Assembly (NCBI RefSeq): GCF_000473165.1
Contig: NZ_KI421504.1
Location: 272,501 to 336,500 of the forward strand
Reading direction: 5' to 3'
DNA length: 64,000 nucleotides
Origin: Leisingera aquimarina DSM 24565
Lineage (GTDB): Bacteria; Pseudomonadota; Alphaproteobacteria; Rhodobacterales; Rhodobacteraceae
The notes beneath the pieces are model-generated. The model saw only the letters and a list, made by a program, of their open reading frames with translations, was not told the DNA's origin and made no database searches. Below, one piece after another: positions 17,074 through 28,086 of the stretch. Positions within the stretch are counted from its first letter, which is position 1. Each line of letters begins with the position of its first letter. The translations under genes and the position numbers were made by a program.

Positions 17074-18372
17074 TCAGCCGACCGGCACCCGCGTCCTCAC
17101 CGAATGGGCATGGCTGTCCTCATCCGCTTCAGCCAGCCGCGGACCGGCCTGGGCAAAGCCAATTCCCCGCATGCGGAAGTTGCCTTCTATGATCGAGTGG
17201 AAGGCGCCTCCGGTTGTTTCCTGGTCTACGATCAGCAACGCCTTCTCCACCGCCGCATAGGTGAGGTTTTCAGCATCCAGCATGTTCCACGCCGCCGCCA
17301 GATATGCGCCCAGAAAATCACGGGCTTCCAACAGCGATATGCGGAAACCTTCGGGATCAAGAGCATAGCGCGCATCAAACAGCGCCTGCATAACATCGCT
17401 GTAGTAGGGGGTTTCCTCCAACTGGTCTGATAGATCCTCCATTTCAGGCGTGATCAGATCGTGAACCAGCAGCCGCTCGTGAAAGATGTCGACAAGGATA
17501 TCGAACATCGCCCCTGTCAGCGGTTCGGACAGCGCGTGCTCACTGCTCCAGCCGGAAACAAACTCCTGAAGCGTCCGGGTATTTGCGGCCATCCGGATTT
17601 GCGCATTCCCGGCAAGCTCGGCAAAGCGGTTCAACTGATTGAACGTGTAAAGATTTCCCTTCGTGTTCTCCAGCAGCTCCTCCACAACCGACCCAAAGTG
17701 AAGCGATGCTATCAGCGCCACCATGTCAGCTGCAGATTCGTGAAACCCAAAATATTCGCCCGGTACATCATCCGAGACCGGCATGCCCGCGACACTGTAG
17801 ATGATGGCGTGGCCGATCTCGTGGGCGACCACGTCAAAGTTCAGGCTGTAGGCACGGTATTCGCCGCCATGCTCCCAGGTGCCGCCGGTTTCCAGAAACC
17901 CCCAGCCGATATGCGCGTTGTCCAGGCTTGGCAGCAGCGACAGCTCCAGCCGGTCATAGTCGCGCGCGAAATGCCAGGGGATCGGGTGCCCAAAATACGC
18001 CTCCCACACATCCAGTGTGAAATGGGCGGCAGCAAACAAATGCACCGCCTCAAAACCGGGATCTGAAGGCAGAACGTGCATAAAGTGGCCATCTTCGTCC
18101 GGCGCTGGCGGTTCCTGGACATCTCCGTGCCAAGGCGGCAAGTACATGCCCGGCCCCGACGGGCCAGGAACGATGGCCCCAAAAGGAATTGTTTTGCCCA
18201 AAGGGTTGACTGTATACATCCGAGGCCCCGACGGTCCCGGCCCGATAGAACCGGGCGGCGCGGAAATCTCGACCAGTTCCGGTTCGGGATTCGCAGTCCG
18301 GAACGGGGATTGCGGAAACAGTAGAAACCGCGTTCCCGGCGCTTCCTCCTTCAGTTCAAACGTGTCGTCCAT
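17074..18372 (-). CDS. Gluzincin-type zinc metalloprotease with Pro/Gly-repeat N-terminus
   Basis: 432 residues. HEIGH (184-188) supplies the two zinc His and catalytic Glu, and E212 in FHESAADMVAL is placed like the third zinc ligand of thermolysin-type (M4-like) proteases. The N-terminal 80 residues have no signal peptide but carry two copies of a PGPSGPxMY motif, at about residues 45-53 and 69-77. The ATG follows TGGAGGGCAC. It starts 24 bp after the TfuA stop, so it is almost certainly in the YcaO/TfuA operon. A likely role is leader removal or processing of a modified peptide; this is inferred from context. Confidence 0.75.
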   Translation of the reverse strand: MDDTFELKEEAPGTRFLLFPQSPFRTANPEPELVEISAPPGSIGPGPSGPRMYTVNPLGKTIPFGAIVPGPSGPGMYLPPWHGDVQEPPAPDEDGHFMHVLPSDPGFEAVHLFAAAHFTLDVWEAYFGHPIPWHFARDYDRLELSLLPSLDNAHIGWGFLETGGTWEHGGEYRAYSLNFDVVAHEIGHAIIYSVAGMPVSDDVPGEYFGFHESAADMVALIASLHFGSVVEELLENTKGNLYTFNQLNRFAELAGNAQIRMAANTRTLQEFVSGWSSEHALSEPLTGAMFDILVDIFHERLLVHDLITPEMEDLSDQLEETPYYSDVMQALFDARYALDPEGFRISLLEARDFLGAYLAAAWNMLDAENLTYAAVEKALLIVDQETTGGAFHSIIEGNFRMRGIGFAQAGPRLAEADEDSHAHSVRTRVPVG

Positions 18373-18396
18373 GTGCCCTCCAGTTCTGCGGAGGTT

Positions 18397-19761
18397 TCAC
18401 CCTATGTGCCCTGCCTGGTCCCTGCCTTCCGGTGCAGACTGTGTTTTTCCCTTTTGATGATACATGAATTCACGCCGGATCAGCGCATAGAATTCATCAA
18501 GGTCTTTAAGGCCGATACCCGAGGCATACTTATCCAGGTCATCCGGAATTTCCCGCTGCAGGCGTGTTTCGAAGTACCAGAGGATCAACCGCACCCGGTC
18601 CTGCTCAGGCTGGTCGCTGCCCGGCTGGTTTTGTTCAGCCAGCCACTGCGACTTGGAAATGGCGCGGGATTTCAATTGCGCAAAGGCGCCTGCCTGCCGA
18701 AGCTCTGCCAGCAAGTGCAGATCCAGCTGTTCGCCCAAGGCATTCACGGCGGTGCCAGCCAGCGTTGTTCCTCCAAGCAGCGCTTCATACCCGTCAGCCG
18801 TCAGCCTGTTTTCAGCCAGCCACTGTTTGAGGTCGGCACTGCGGAAAAGCTTGAGTGTTTCCCGGTGGCTGTTCAATTGCTCTAAAATCTCTTGCCGGTC
18901 CGCGCGCATCCCCTTTCGTCTGGCATCCTCCAGCGCCAAGCAGCGCACTGCAGCACGGGTCCGGAATACACCAAAGCGCCCGGGCTCCAGGCGCAACTCA
19001 TCCAGCACCTGCAGGTCCGCATCCGGCAGGCTGTACGCCTCCGCCTCGATCCGCCGCACCAAACCCTGCCAGGCAAGCGAGCGTTCAACTTTCTCAGGTG
19101 GAATGGAAGCGGCCTTCCCCCCCGCCTCCAGAAAGGCCGCCATACGGATCAGCATCTTCTGCGCGTCCTCGCGCTTGGCATCCACCCGACCGGTTTCCAG
19201 CCAGGCCGAAAACCTGTCAAGCCAGGATGCATCCGCAAATCCCGCAAGGATCTGTTCCCAGGTCCTGTCGTGATAAAACAGTTGCTTGGCCGTTCTGAAC
19301 AGTTCCGCAGCCTGATCCGCTTCCAGCACCGCGTCAGCTGCCGCGCGCGCCAGGGTTGCCCGGATCGAGACCATCGGTTCGCTCAGCGGTGCAAAGCCCA
19401 ATTCTGCCGGGCTGTGCAGAACAGCAACTTCGTCGTCGTCGCAAATTTCACCTGCAGCATAGGCCTCATAGATGTCCCCAATGCCAACCATCCCGAACGC
19501 AGACAGTTCAGCCGCCCGCAGCGCCCCCATGCTGGCGCTGCCGAACACCGCGATCCCCTGCTCCAGCGCCCACAGGATTTCTTTGTGCCAGACCGAGGGC
19601 ACGCCTTCGAAGTACCCGTCGATCAAGCCGATGACCGTCGCACCTTGACGGGCGGCCCGGTAAATGTCGCCTTGACCAGCCGGCGGCAGAACAGTGGCAT
19701 TCAGCAGGTTCCAGACCTCCTCAGTGCTGATTGTCGGGCCTGCAAAAACAACTGCCGTCAA
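18397..19761 (-). CDS. TfuA-domain protein
   Basis: 454 residues. The N-terminal 200 residues match the TfuA family, which partners YcaO enzymes in thioamide-forming or trifolitoxin-type pathways: VVFAGPTISTEEVWNLL, LIDGYFEGVPSVWHKEILWA, GSASMGALRAAEL, GMVGIGDIYEAY. The C-terminal 250 residues are helical and unassigned, with surA-like composition but no clear domain. The start is a TTG overlapping the YcaO stop (TTGA), implying translational coupling. In characterised systems TfuA helps YcaO deliver sulfur or bind substrate. Confidence 0.85.
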   Translation of the reverse strand: MTAVVFAGPTISTEEVWNLLNATVLPPAGQGDIYRAARQGATVIGLIDGYFEGVPSVWHKEILWALEQGIAVFGSASMGALRAAELSAFGMVGIGDIYEAYAAGEICDDDEVAVLHSPAELGFAPLSEPMVSIRATLARAAADAVLEADQAAELFRTAKQLFYHDRTWEQILAGFADASWLDRFSAWLETGRVDAKREDAQKMLIRMAAFLEAGGKAASIPPEKVERSLAWQGLVRRIEAEAYSLPDADLQVLDELRLEPGRFGVFRTRAAVRCLALEDARRKGMRADRQEILEQLNSHRETLKLFRSADLKQWLAENRLTADGYEALLGGTTLAGTAVNALGEQLDLHLLAELRQAGAFAQLKSRAISKSQWLAEQNQPGSDQPEQDRVRLILWYFETRLQREIPDDLDKYASGIGLKDLDEFYALIRREFMYHQKGKTQSAPEGRDQAGHIG

Positions 19762-20963
19762 TCCTGCGCCTCCGCTGTTCTCAGGGCCCTCGGGCCTGCT
19801 ATGAAATCCGGATCGTCATGCGGCGCCTCCAGTCCCGGGATCACCGCGCGCACCACAGAGATACCCAGACCCGGACGCGACAAATCGACCGTCAGAACTT
19901 GCTCCATCCCCGCATCCCCCAGCCGGTTCAGGAGCCATGCCAGGTCATCTTCGAACGACGGCGATGAGTAGGACGGGCAATCTTGCAGCCGGTCCACCGG
20001 GTCGGTTCGAGCCAACACCGCCCGGACATACTGAGCGCGTTCTGCCGACGCCTTGGGGGTAAACTCATCCGGGTCCAGATCGTCGCGCGCGCCGGAGATA
20101 TAGGTCAGCCGCGTCTGTGCCGCCTCGGTCAGCGCCCGCAACAGGGCAATGGCCCGGTCCGGGTGGCAGCCGCTGCCTATGCCGATATGACCGGGCCGGG
20201 TGCCGCCTTCGCAAATCATGCAATGAAACGCCGCCACCCCGGTGTCCGAGGCAATATTCCAAACTCCGGCTGACAATCCTGCCGCAGCAAACCGTTCCAG
20301 CGCCGCACGGCAGCGCGGGTCGTCTATCGTTTCGGGATCAATACGCGGACCCGGCAGTGCATGGTGCCACAGAGTGATCGCATCCCTTTCAATCAACTCG
20401 CAGATGGCATGGCAGGTGGCTTCCGCCAAGCTGTTACCCGAGGCAAGACCGTTGGTCGTGCGCGGAAACGCACCCTGCCCGCCGCAGGGCCGCGCGGTAT
20501 AGTCGGTGTCAACCATTTCGTAGGGCAGCCAATGCGGCTGGCCTGACGCAAGATCCTCCCCCTCGATCCATAGCATCGGATGATGCGGATCAAAGCTGCC
20601 GCCGGTCACACGGGGCAGCCGCTCAACATCCGCAACAAATGCGTCTTGCCGCAAGTCCAGATAGCTGGCTGCCCGCAAGGGCAGTGTGATCCGTTCCGCG
20701 TGCCAGGTCTCGATCGCTTCCATCACGCCCGAGGCCTGTGCCGCTTCCAGCGTCAGCCCCTTGCCCAGCGCCACGGCAACGGAGCGGGAATTCGGCCTTG
20801 TTACCATAACGGTTGGCAATCCGATCCGGTCCAGCCCGGTCAGATTTGCAATGCGGGTGATGCCCATGCCGGCAAGATGCGACCGGACAACTGCCAACGT
20901 CTGCGCCGGATCGCACAGCCGGTGGGTGTCCAGAACATATCCCTTCTGCTGCGCCTTTTGCAT
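19758..20963 (-). CDS. YcaO-domain protein (ATP-dependent cyclodehydratase/thioamidation type)
   Basis: 401 residues from an ATG preceded by GAGGT. The YcaO ATP-binding signatures are present: GVMEAIETWHAE, and SLAEATCHAICELIERDAIT (the ExxxExxERD pattern), followed by GSGCHPDRAIALLRALTEAAQTRL. The C-terminus (GPRALRTAEAQD) lacks the PxPxP tail of azoline-forming YcaOs, fitting the TfuA-associated group instead. The enzyme phosphorylates a backbone amide to allow ring or thioamide formation. No short precursor peptide was recognised in the 143 bp upstream, so the substrate is open. Confidence 0.9.
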   Translation of the reverse strand: MQKAQQKGYVLDTHRLCDPAQTLAVVRSHLAGMGITRIANLTGLDRIGLPTVMVTRPNSRSVAVALGKGLTLEAAQASGVMEAIETWHAERITLPLRAASYLDLRQDAFVADVERLPRVTGGSFDPHHPMLWIEGEDLASGQPHWLPYEMVDTDYTARPCGGQGAFPRTTNGLASGNSLAEATCHAICELIERDAITLWHHALPGPRIDPETIDDPRCRAALERFAAAGLSAGVWNIASDTGVAAFHCMICEGGTRPGHIGIGSGCHPDRAIALLRALTEAAQTRLTYISGARDDLDPDEFTPKASAERAQYVRAVLARTDPVDRLQDCPSYSSPSFEDDLAWLLNRLGDAGMEQVLTVDLSRPGLGISVVRAVIPGLEAPHDDPDFIAGPRALRTAEAQD

Positions 20964-21106
20964 GGGGCAGACCTCATTGAAACGGCCGCCACAGAAAGTC
21001 CGCTGGCCGCCTGTTGGTATCCCGCAATCTTTGGATAAGGATGGTGGATCACACGCCGCCGGTCAACAAAACTGCCGCTGGCCGGTCTAATGCCGCCGCA
21101 GCACCG

Positions 21107-22159
21107 TCACCGTTGCGGATGAAAATCAAAGACCGGTACAAAACTTGCCGGCGCCAAAGACTGCTCCAGCATATCCCCGCGCAGCGAGTTCTGATCAAAG
21201 ACCTGGATTTCCGGCCCGGTATGTTTGACGCTCAGCTTTCCTTCTATAGCCCGCACCGCCATTTCCACCGCCAGCCGCCCTTGCAGAACAGGGAAATCCG
21301 TGGGTGCTGCAATGATGCGGTCACGCAGAACACCACGATAGACAGCGTGGGTCATGTAGTCCGACACAACCTGAACTTTCCCCTGCAATCCCCGGGCACG
21401 CAGGACCGACACCGCAGCCTCGGCAGCGGGCGCAGACCCGGCGATGTAGTCCAGGTCCTGCACCTCATCCAGCGCCTCTTCGACGAGGCGAACCTGGATC
21501 TCCCGACCGGTGTCTCCGTATTTCGTTACTGCGATCACCGCTGAGCTTTCCGCCAGCCCCGCGCGAAACCCTTGCTCAACAAATTTCACCCAGCCCGCAT
21601 TCTCGGGACCCGGAAACCAGGCTACTTTCACTGGAGGGGTGCCTTTTGGATGCCGCGCAGCGATGATGCGCCCGGCAACAGCGCCCATTTCCGTCCAGGA
21701 CACACCGACCTTGGCAGTGATCCCCGCATCCGCGATATCATTCACCGCTGCAATTACCGGAACTTTCGCCGCAATCCGCTCCACCGTTCCGGTAAGACCC
21801 GCAAAAGAGACCGTCCCCAGGATCAGGGCATCTGCCCCCGCCTCCACACAGTCTTCGGTCTGGCGGATCTGCCGCTGCAAGTTCGGATACCCGCCGGCCT
21901 CAACCAGTTTGAAGGAAACCCCCAGCCGTGCCGCCTCCGCCACCATTCCGTAGTTGACGCTCAGCCAATAGGCATCCTTCAGATGCGGATACGCGATGCA
22001 CAGCCGCCATATTTGCGAGGCTCGTTCCAAGGGCTGATAATCTGCAGTCTCGTATCCGCTTTCGTAGTCGAACGGGGTTCGGGGAACCTGCAGGCGCCAG
22101 CTGCCCGCGGCGGCTGCAGTGCAAAACACTGAGAAGAACAGAAACCAAAGTGCGCGCAT
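21107..22159 (-). CDS. torT: TorT-like periplasmic sensor-binding protein
   Basis: 350 residues from MRALWFLFFSVFCTAAAAGS, a signal peptide. The mature part is a type 1 periplasmic binding fold: TEDCVEAGADALILGTVSF and GITAKVGVSWTEMGAVAGRII are the characteristic stretches of TorT. In enteric bacteria TorT binds trimethylamine N-oxide and modulates the sensor domain of TorS. It is divergent from torS with 92 bp between them. No TMAO reductase (torCAD) is in the window, so the output of the system here is probably different. Confidence 0.87.
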   Translation of the reverse strand: MRALWFLFFSVFCTAAAAGSWRLQVPRTPFDYESGYETADYQPLERASQIWRLCIAYPHLKDAYWLSVNYGMVAEAARLGVSFKLVEAGGYPNLQRQIRQTEDCVEAGADALILGTVSFAGLTGTVERIAAKVPVIAAVNDIADAGITAKVGVSWTEMGAVAGRIIAARHPKGTPPVKVAWFPGPENAGWVKFVEQGFRAGLAESSAVIAVTKYGDTGREIQVRLVEEALDEVQDLDYIAGSAPAAEAAVSVLRARGLQGKVQVVSDYMTHAVYRGVLRDRIIAAPTDFPVLQGRLAVEMAVRAIEGKLSVKHTGPEIQVFDQNSLRGDMLEQSLAPASFVPVFDFHPQR

Positions 22160-22251
22160 GAAAATTCCTTCCAGGCACTGAGGATAGGCAGCAGAATGCA
22201 AAAGGGAAATTCAAAATTGCAGAAAAGGCAAATGCGCGCGACAGTTCAGGG

Positions 22252-25179
22252 ATGTTAGCAAAGCTCGGTCTTGGCGGAAAGTTGAGCCTCGCATTCATCG
22301 TGATTGCGGGGCTGCCCACCCTTGCAGGCATCCTTGGCCTGGTCGAGCTGCGGGTGCTTGCGCGCCGCCAGGCGGAAGTGATCAGCCAGACCATCCCGGC
22401 CATTGCCGAAGTCCGCGGCATGGCCGAGGAAAGCACCCGCATTATTGCGATCGCTCCGGAACTGGCCGCAGTTGACACCCAATCCGAACGGGAAAACCGG
22501 GCGAAATTCCTGTCAGCCCAAGTCGAAGCACTGACCCGCCGGCTTGATGCGCTGGAGACAGCCGGCAGCACAGGGTCCGCCCGGCTGCGTGCCACAGTGA
22601 CGGAGGCTTCCCGCGTGCTGCCACTGCTGAACGCGCTAGTCGAAACCCGCATCGCCCTGCACAGCGAATTCAACCAGCTGGCCGGACTAAATCTTTCTGC
22701 TGCGAACAACTTGCTCAGCATGGCCGACACTTTGGTGGCAAACGCCGAGATGGGCACTACTGCAGTTATCTCAAGCCTTTACGGCCCCGGCGCGTCCCCG
22801 ATTGAGGAGCAAGCCCGTACCGATACGCTGGACAAGCTGATCGAGGTCGACCTGTTCCAACTGGGCCTGATGTTCGAGCTGCGTTCGCAGACTGCCGAAA
22901 TCGGCCTGCTGATCAACCGGATCGAAGACGCCGGCGATGAAACCGAACTGGGTGAGATCGAGGCCTCGCTGACCAGCCGGCTGCTCGTCGTTTCCCGCCG
23001 GATCAAGGCGATCCGCGACCCTGGACGGCGCCAGCAGGCCGAAGGCTATGCCGCGCAATTGCGCACTGTCTCGGAGCAGGACATCGGGCTGTTTGTGCTG
23101 CGTGACAGGATTCTGGCCACCGAAGGCCGCATAACCGCGCTCCAGCAGGGCCTGCAGGCTACCGCTTTGCGGCTTGGCGACGAGGCCGCAGCCGTCGCGG
23201 ATCAAGCCCAAGCGCGGGTGATTCGGTCCGGCAATGCTGCCGCTCTCGACGTTCAGCGGGCCCAATTGCGCAACGGTTTTGCTGCAATTGCAGGGTTTGT
23301 GCTGTCGCTTGCAGTCCTGTGGTTTTATGTGCGCGGCAGTATCACCCGGCGCCTGAATCAGCTGTCGGGCACGATGGCAGCCCTGATGCGGGGCCAGCTG
23401 GACCACCGGGTACGGCCGAGAGGGCATGACGAAATCGCCCGGATGGAAGCCGCGGTGGAAGTTTTCCGCCAGCAAGCCATCGACAAATTGGAACTGGAAA
23501 GTGTCCGGGACCGCAATGAACAGGAACTTCGGGAACACCGCAACAATCTGCAGGCCCTGGTCAATGAACAGACCGAACGGCTTCAAGAAGAAGTCGAAGC
23601 ACATGACGAAGCCCGGCAGAAAGCGGAAACCGCCGATCAAGCCAAATCCGAGTTTCTCGCCATGATGAGCCATGAAATCCGCACGCCAATGAATGGCGTG
23701 CTTGGCATGCTGCGCAGCCTTTCGGACGATGGCCTGCCGCCCAGGCAGATGGAGCGGCTGCGGGCGGCGCTGGTCTCCGGCCAAAATCTGCTGAAGATAT
23801 TGAATGACATTCTAGACTACTCGAAAATCGAAAGCGGCGCCTTGAAGCCGGAAATCAGCACGTTTTCCCTGCGGGAACTGGTGACCGACATTGTCGTGCT
23901 GCTGCGGCCCGGCGCGGACAGTAAAAATGTCCATCTGTGGCTGGATGCGCCTGAAGATCTGCCAGATGCCGTGCAGGGCGATGCAGCCAAGCTCCGGCAA
24001 ATCCTCTTCAACCTCTTATCCAATGCATTGAAGTTCACTGAAGAAGGTGAGGTCATTTTGCGGGTCCGAGCCACTGATGATGCCCGCAGGCGCCACCGGG
24101 TGACCTTTGAAGTCAGCGACACCGGCAAGGGCATATCGGCGGAAGCAAAGTCCAGAATCTTTGAGGCCTTCGAGCAAGAGGACACAGATACCGCCCGCAA
24201 ATTCGGCGGCACCGGGCTGGGGCTGGCAATCAGCAGGCATTTCGCCGAAACCATCGGTGCCAGATTGTCGCTGGAAAGCACCTCCGGCGTGGGATCCGTT
24301 TTCACACTGTCCCTGGAATTGGAACCGGGCAACCCCGCTGATCTTGTGCTTGAAGACCCGCCCGCACCGGCAACGAAAGCCGACCACCCCCTGTCTGTGC
24401 TGGTGGTCGAGGACAACGAAATCAATCAGATGGTCGCTCGAGGGTACTTGGAGCGTATGGGGCACAATTGCCAATGCACCGGCAGCGCCGAAAGCGCGCT
24501 GGAACTGCTGCCCGGCTCCGGTTTTGATCTGGTGCTGATGGATGTGAACCTGCCGGGCATCAGCGGCACCGAGGCCACCCGCCGCCTGCGCGCCCTGCCC
24601 GACCGGCGGATTGCCGAACTGCCGGTCATCGGCATTTCGGCGCATGTGCAAAAGGACCAGATCGAGACTCACCTGCAGGCTGGCATGAACGGTTTCGTCG
24701 CCAAACCTGTCTCCCCCGAACGGCTGGCCAAGGCATTGGACAGCGTCATGCAAGGGCGCGAGGGTGCGATCTATTTGTCGGCCCGCCAGGCAGTTCTTGA
24801 ACAGCCGGACCGCCGCGCCGGCCTTCACAAACAGATGCAGGAAAACATACGGGACCTTGGCAAAGTGCAAGCTCTGGACATCGCAAGAATATTCAAACAG
24901 GAGCTTCCGCGAGGCCTTGCACAGATGACTGCGGCTTTGGAAATGCAAGATTTCGGGTCACTTGCCAAAGAAGCGCACCGCGCCAAAGGGGCTGCCAGCA
25001 CGTTTGGCCAGCAGGATCTCGCAGCGCTGCTGGCAGCGTTGGAAGCACACTCAGAAAATGGGGAACTGAACGCAGCCCAAGACCAGCTGGACAAGCTGGC
25101 AGTCTTGGTCCCGCAGATCCTGGAGGTGCTGGCCGCAGTGCTGCGCGAGTGCGAGACTGTCAGTTCAAAGGCGCCGTGA
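22252..25179 (+). CDS. torS: TorS-like hybrid sensor histidine kinase
   Basis: 975 residues. There is a transmembrane segment near residues 8-30, a long helical periplasmic sensor (to about 340), a second TM ([18 protein letters not shown]), HAMP, and a coiled linker. The kinase core has phospho-accepting H474 in [12 protein letters not shown], followed by ATPase motifs ([26 protein letters not shown]). A receiver domain has D764 ([10 protein letters not shown]) and a C-terminal HPt domain has H909 (EAHRAKGAA). This full phosphorelay layout is that of TorS. The gene converges on torR with a 20-bp overlap of the 3' ends. Confidence 0.9.
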   Translation: MLAKLGLGGKLSLAFIVIAGLPTLAGILGLVELRVLARRQAEVISQTIPAIAEVRGMAEESTRIIAIAPELAAVDTQSERENRAKFLSAQVEALTRRLDALETAGSTGSARLRATVTEASRVLPLLNALVETRIALHSEFNQLAGLNLSAANNLLSMADTLVANAEMGTTAVISSLYGPGASPIEEQARTDTLDKLIEVDLFQLGLMFELRSQTAEIGLLINRIEDAGDETELGEIEASLTSRLLVVSRRIKAIRDPGRRQQAEGYAAQLRTVSEQDIGLFVLRDRILATEGRITALQQGLQATALRLGDEAAAVADQAQARVIRSGNAAALDVQRAQLRNGFAAIAGFVLSLAVLWFYVRGSITRRLNQLSGTMAALMRGQLDHRVRPRGHDEIARMEAAVEVFRQQAIDKLELESVRDRNEQELREHRNNLQALVNEQTERLQEEVEAHDEARQKAETADQAKSEFLAMMSHEIRTPMNGVLGMLRSLSDDGLPPRQMERLRAALVSGQNLLKILNDILDYSKIESGALKPEISTFSLRELVTDIVVLLRPGADSKNVHLWLDAPEDLPDAVQGDAAKLRQILFNLLSNALKFTEEGEVILRVRATDDARRRHRVTFEVSDTGKGISAEAKSRIFEAFEQEDTDTARKFGGTGLGLAISRHFAETIGARLSLESTSGVGSVFTLSLELEPGNPADLVLEDPPAPATKADHPLSVLVVEDNEINQMVARGYLERMGHNCQCTGSAESALELLPGSGFDLVLMDVNLPGISGTEATRRLRALPDRRIAELPVIGISAHVQKDQIETHLQAGMNGFVAKPVSPERLAKALDSVMQGREGAIYLSARQAVLEQPDRRAGLHKQMQENIRDLGKVQALDIARIFKQELPRGLAQMTAALEMQDFGSLAKEAHRAKGAASTFGQQDLAALLAALEAHSENGELNAAQDQLDKLAVLVPQILEVLAAVLRECETVSSKAP

Positions 25180-25852
25180 ACACATAGCCCTCGCCATGCA
25201 CGGTGGTGATTACCCGCGGATTGGCGGGATCCTCCTCCAGCTTGCCGCGCAGGCGCCGGATCAGCACATCCACGGTACGGGGGTTTGCGCCGTATTGCCG
25301 GTGGGTGACCCGGCTCATCAGTGCATCGCGCGAGGCCACCTCCCCTGCCCGGCTGATCAGCATGTCCAGCACTTCGAATTCGGCCCGGGTCAGGGAAATG
25401 CTGTTACCCTGCACCGTTTGCAGATGCCGCGCCGCGACGTCGAACTGAAATTTCCCGAACTTGTAGATCCGGCGTGACAAACGCCGGACATCCTGCGTCC
25501 GCCGCAGCAGGTTTTTCAGCCTAGCCAGCAATTCGCGCCGATTGAAGGGCTTGCAGACATAATCATCCGCGCCAAGTTCCAGCCCGACAATCCGGTCAAT
25601 CTCATCATCCCGGCCTGTCACCAGGATGATCCCCAACTCGGACTTGGCACGCTGTTCCCGCGTAATCTGCAGCCCGTCTTTTCCGGGCAGGTTGATGTCG
25701 ACGAGCAGAAGATCAACATCCTGTTCCTCAAGTATGCTTTCCGCGTCTTCGGCAGTCTCAGCCTGCGAAACACTGTACCCTTGGGCATCCAGGTAACTGG
25801 CGAGAGTGGCCCGGGTGACGGGCTCGTCCTCAATGATCAAAATATGCGCCAT
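25160..25852 (-). CDS. torR: TorR-like OmpR-family response regulator
   Basis: 230 residues beginning [20 protein letters not shown]. The receiver has the acidic pair, phospho-acceptor Asp in [14 protein letters not shown] and the Lys in [12 protein letters not shown]. The C-terminal winged helix reads [20 protein letters not shown] and [16 protein letters not shown]. The frame is open to 25891, but the ATG at 25852 gives the canonical family start. It is divergent from the ABC transporter genes, with tor-box-like motifs between them. Confidence 0.9.
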   Translation of the reverse strand: MAHILIIEDEPVTRATLASYLDAQGYSVSQAETAEDAESILEEQDVDLLLVDINLPGKDGLQITREQRAKSELGIILVTGRDDEIDRIVGLELGADDYVCKPFNRRELLARLKNLLRRTQDVRRLSRRIYKFGKFQFDVAARHLQTVQGNSISLTRAEFEVLDMLISRAGEVASRDALMSRVTHRQYGANPRTVDVLIRRLRGKLEEDPANPRVITTVHGEGYVFTAPLN

Positions 25853-25912
25853 GATTTTGAAGCCCCCGCAATTATTCCTATCGGTTAACAAATTTTAACA
25901 AAACTGACCAGC

Positions 25913-26986
<1,074 letters not shown>

Positions 26987-27054
26987 ATCCCCTTCCAAAC
27001 CCTTTTTCCGGGGCGGCTCGCTGCCCCGGTTCCCCTGCCAACGAAAGATAAGCC

Positions 27055-28086
27055 ATGACCGCCGCCACCCCCGTCATTTCCTGCAAAAACGTCTGGAAAC
27101 TGTTTGGCGCCCAACCTGAACAGTATCTGAAGTCGCTGACCGGCAACCCGGGCTTTGATGAGATCCGCCAGGCTGGCTATATCGCAGCTGTCCGTGACGT
27201 TTCCCTGGATATCGCCAAGGGGGAAATGCTGGTGATCATGGGACTGTCAGGTTCCGGCAAGTCCACCTTTGTACGCTGCCTGTCCCGTCTCATTGATATC
27301 ACCGGCGGAGAGGTCCGGGTCGAAGGTCAGAATATTGGTGAGATGTCCGAGAAGGAGCTGATCGGCCTGCGCCGCAACAAGATGGGCATGGTGTTCCAGA
27401 GCTTCGGCCTCTTGCCGCACCGTACCGTTCTGGACAATGTCGCCTTCCCGCTGGAAATGCGCGGCCAGGACCGGCACGCACGCCGCGCCCGTGCGCTGGA
27501 GGTGATCGAGCTGGTCGGCCTTTCCGGCCGTGAGGATTATTTTCCGCGCGAGCTGTCAGGCGGCCAGCAGCAACGTGTCGGCATCGCCCGCAGCCTGGCG
27601 ATCGAACCTGATATCTGGTTCCTGGACGAGCCGTTTTCAGCCCTTGATCCGCTGATACGCCGCGAGATGCAGGACGAATTCCTGCGGCTGCAGGAAATGC
27701 TGGGCAAGACCATCGTCTTTATCACTCACGACTTTGACGAGGCGCTGCGCCTTGCCGACCGAATTGCAATCATGAAGGACGGAGTGGTTGAACAATGCGA
27801 TACCCCGGATCAGATCGTGCTGAACCCGGCCACCGAATATGTCGCCAAATTCACCGAAGAAATCGAGAAATCCCGCGTGGTGCACGCCGGCGTACTGGCG
27901 CGCGAGGTGAACGGCCACAGCCTGACCGGCACGCCGATCGGAGAGAATCAGACCATCTCCGAGCTGGCGCGCCTGCTGGTCAATGACAACCGGGATTTCC
28001 TGCCGGTTGCCAACACCGCAGGCAGCCTGATCGGCGCGATGAACCGGCAGGAAGCGCTGGATGTGCTTCTGGGAGAGCCATCATGA
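27055..28086 (+). CDS. Betaine/TMAO-type ABC transporter ATP-binding protein
   Basis: 343 residues of the ProV/OpuAA family. Walker A is GLSGSGKST, the signature LSGGQQQRVGIARSL, Walker B IWFLDEPFSALDPL, and the switch His lies in ITHDFDEAL. The N-terminal ~50 residues include the family-typical extension, with KNVWKLFGAQPEQYL. The C-terminus (ISELARLLVNDNRDFLPVAN) is a single CBS-like segment. The stop overlaps the start of the permease gene (ATGA). Confidence 0.92.
   Translation: MTAATPVISCKNVWKLFGAQPEQYLKSLTGNPGFDEIRQAGYIAAVRDVSLDIAKGEMLVIMGLSGSGKSTFVRCLSRLIDITGGEVRVEGQNIGEMSEKELIGLRRNKMGMVFQSFGLLPHRTVLDNVAFPLEMRGQDRHARRARALEVIELVGLSGREDYFPRELSGGQQQRVGIARSLAIEPDIWFLDEPFSALDPLIRREMQDEFLRLQEMLGKTIVFITHDFDEALRLADRIAIMKDGVVEQCDTPDQIVLNPATEYVAKFTEEIEKSRVVHAGVLAREVNGHSLTGTPIGENQTISELARLLVNDNRDFLPVANTAGSLIGAMNRQEALDVLLGEPS

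Noticed and set aside
20840-21052. Short minus-strand frame upstream of YcaO as a precursor peptide
   Set aside because: It overlaps the YcaO gene for most of its length, lacks a clear ribosome site and has no leader/core character.
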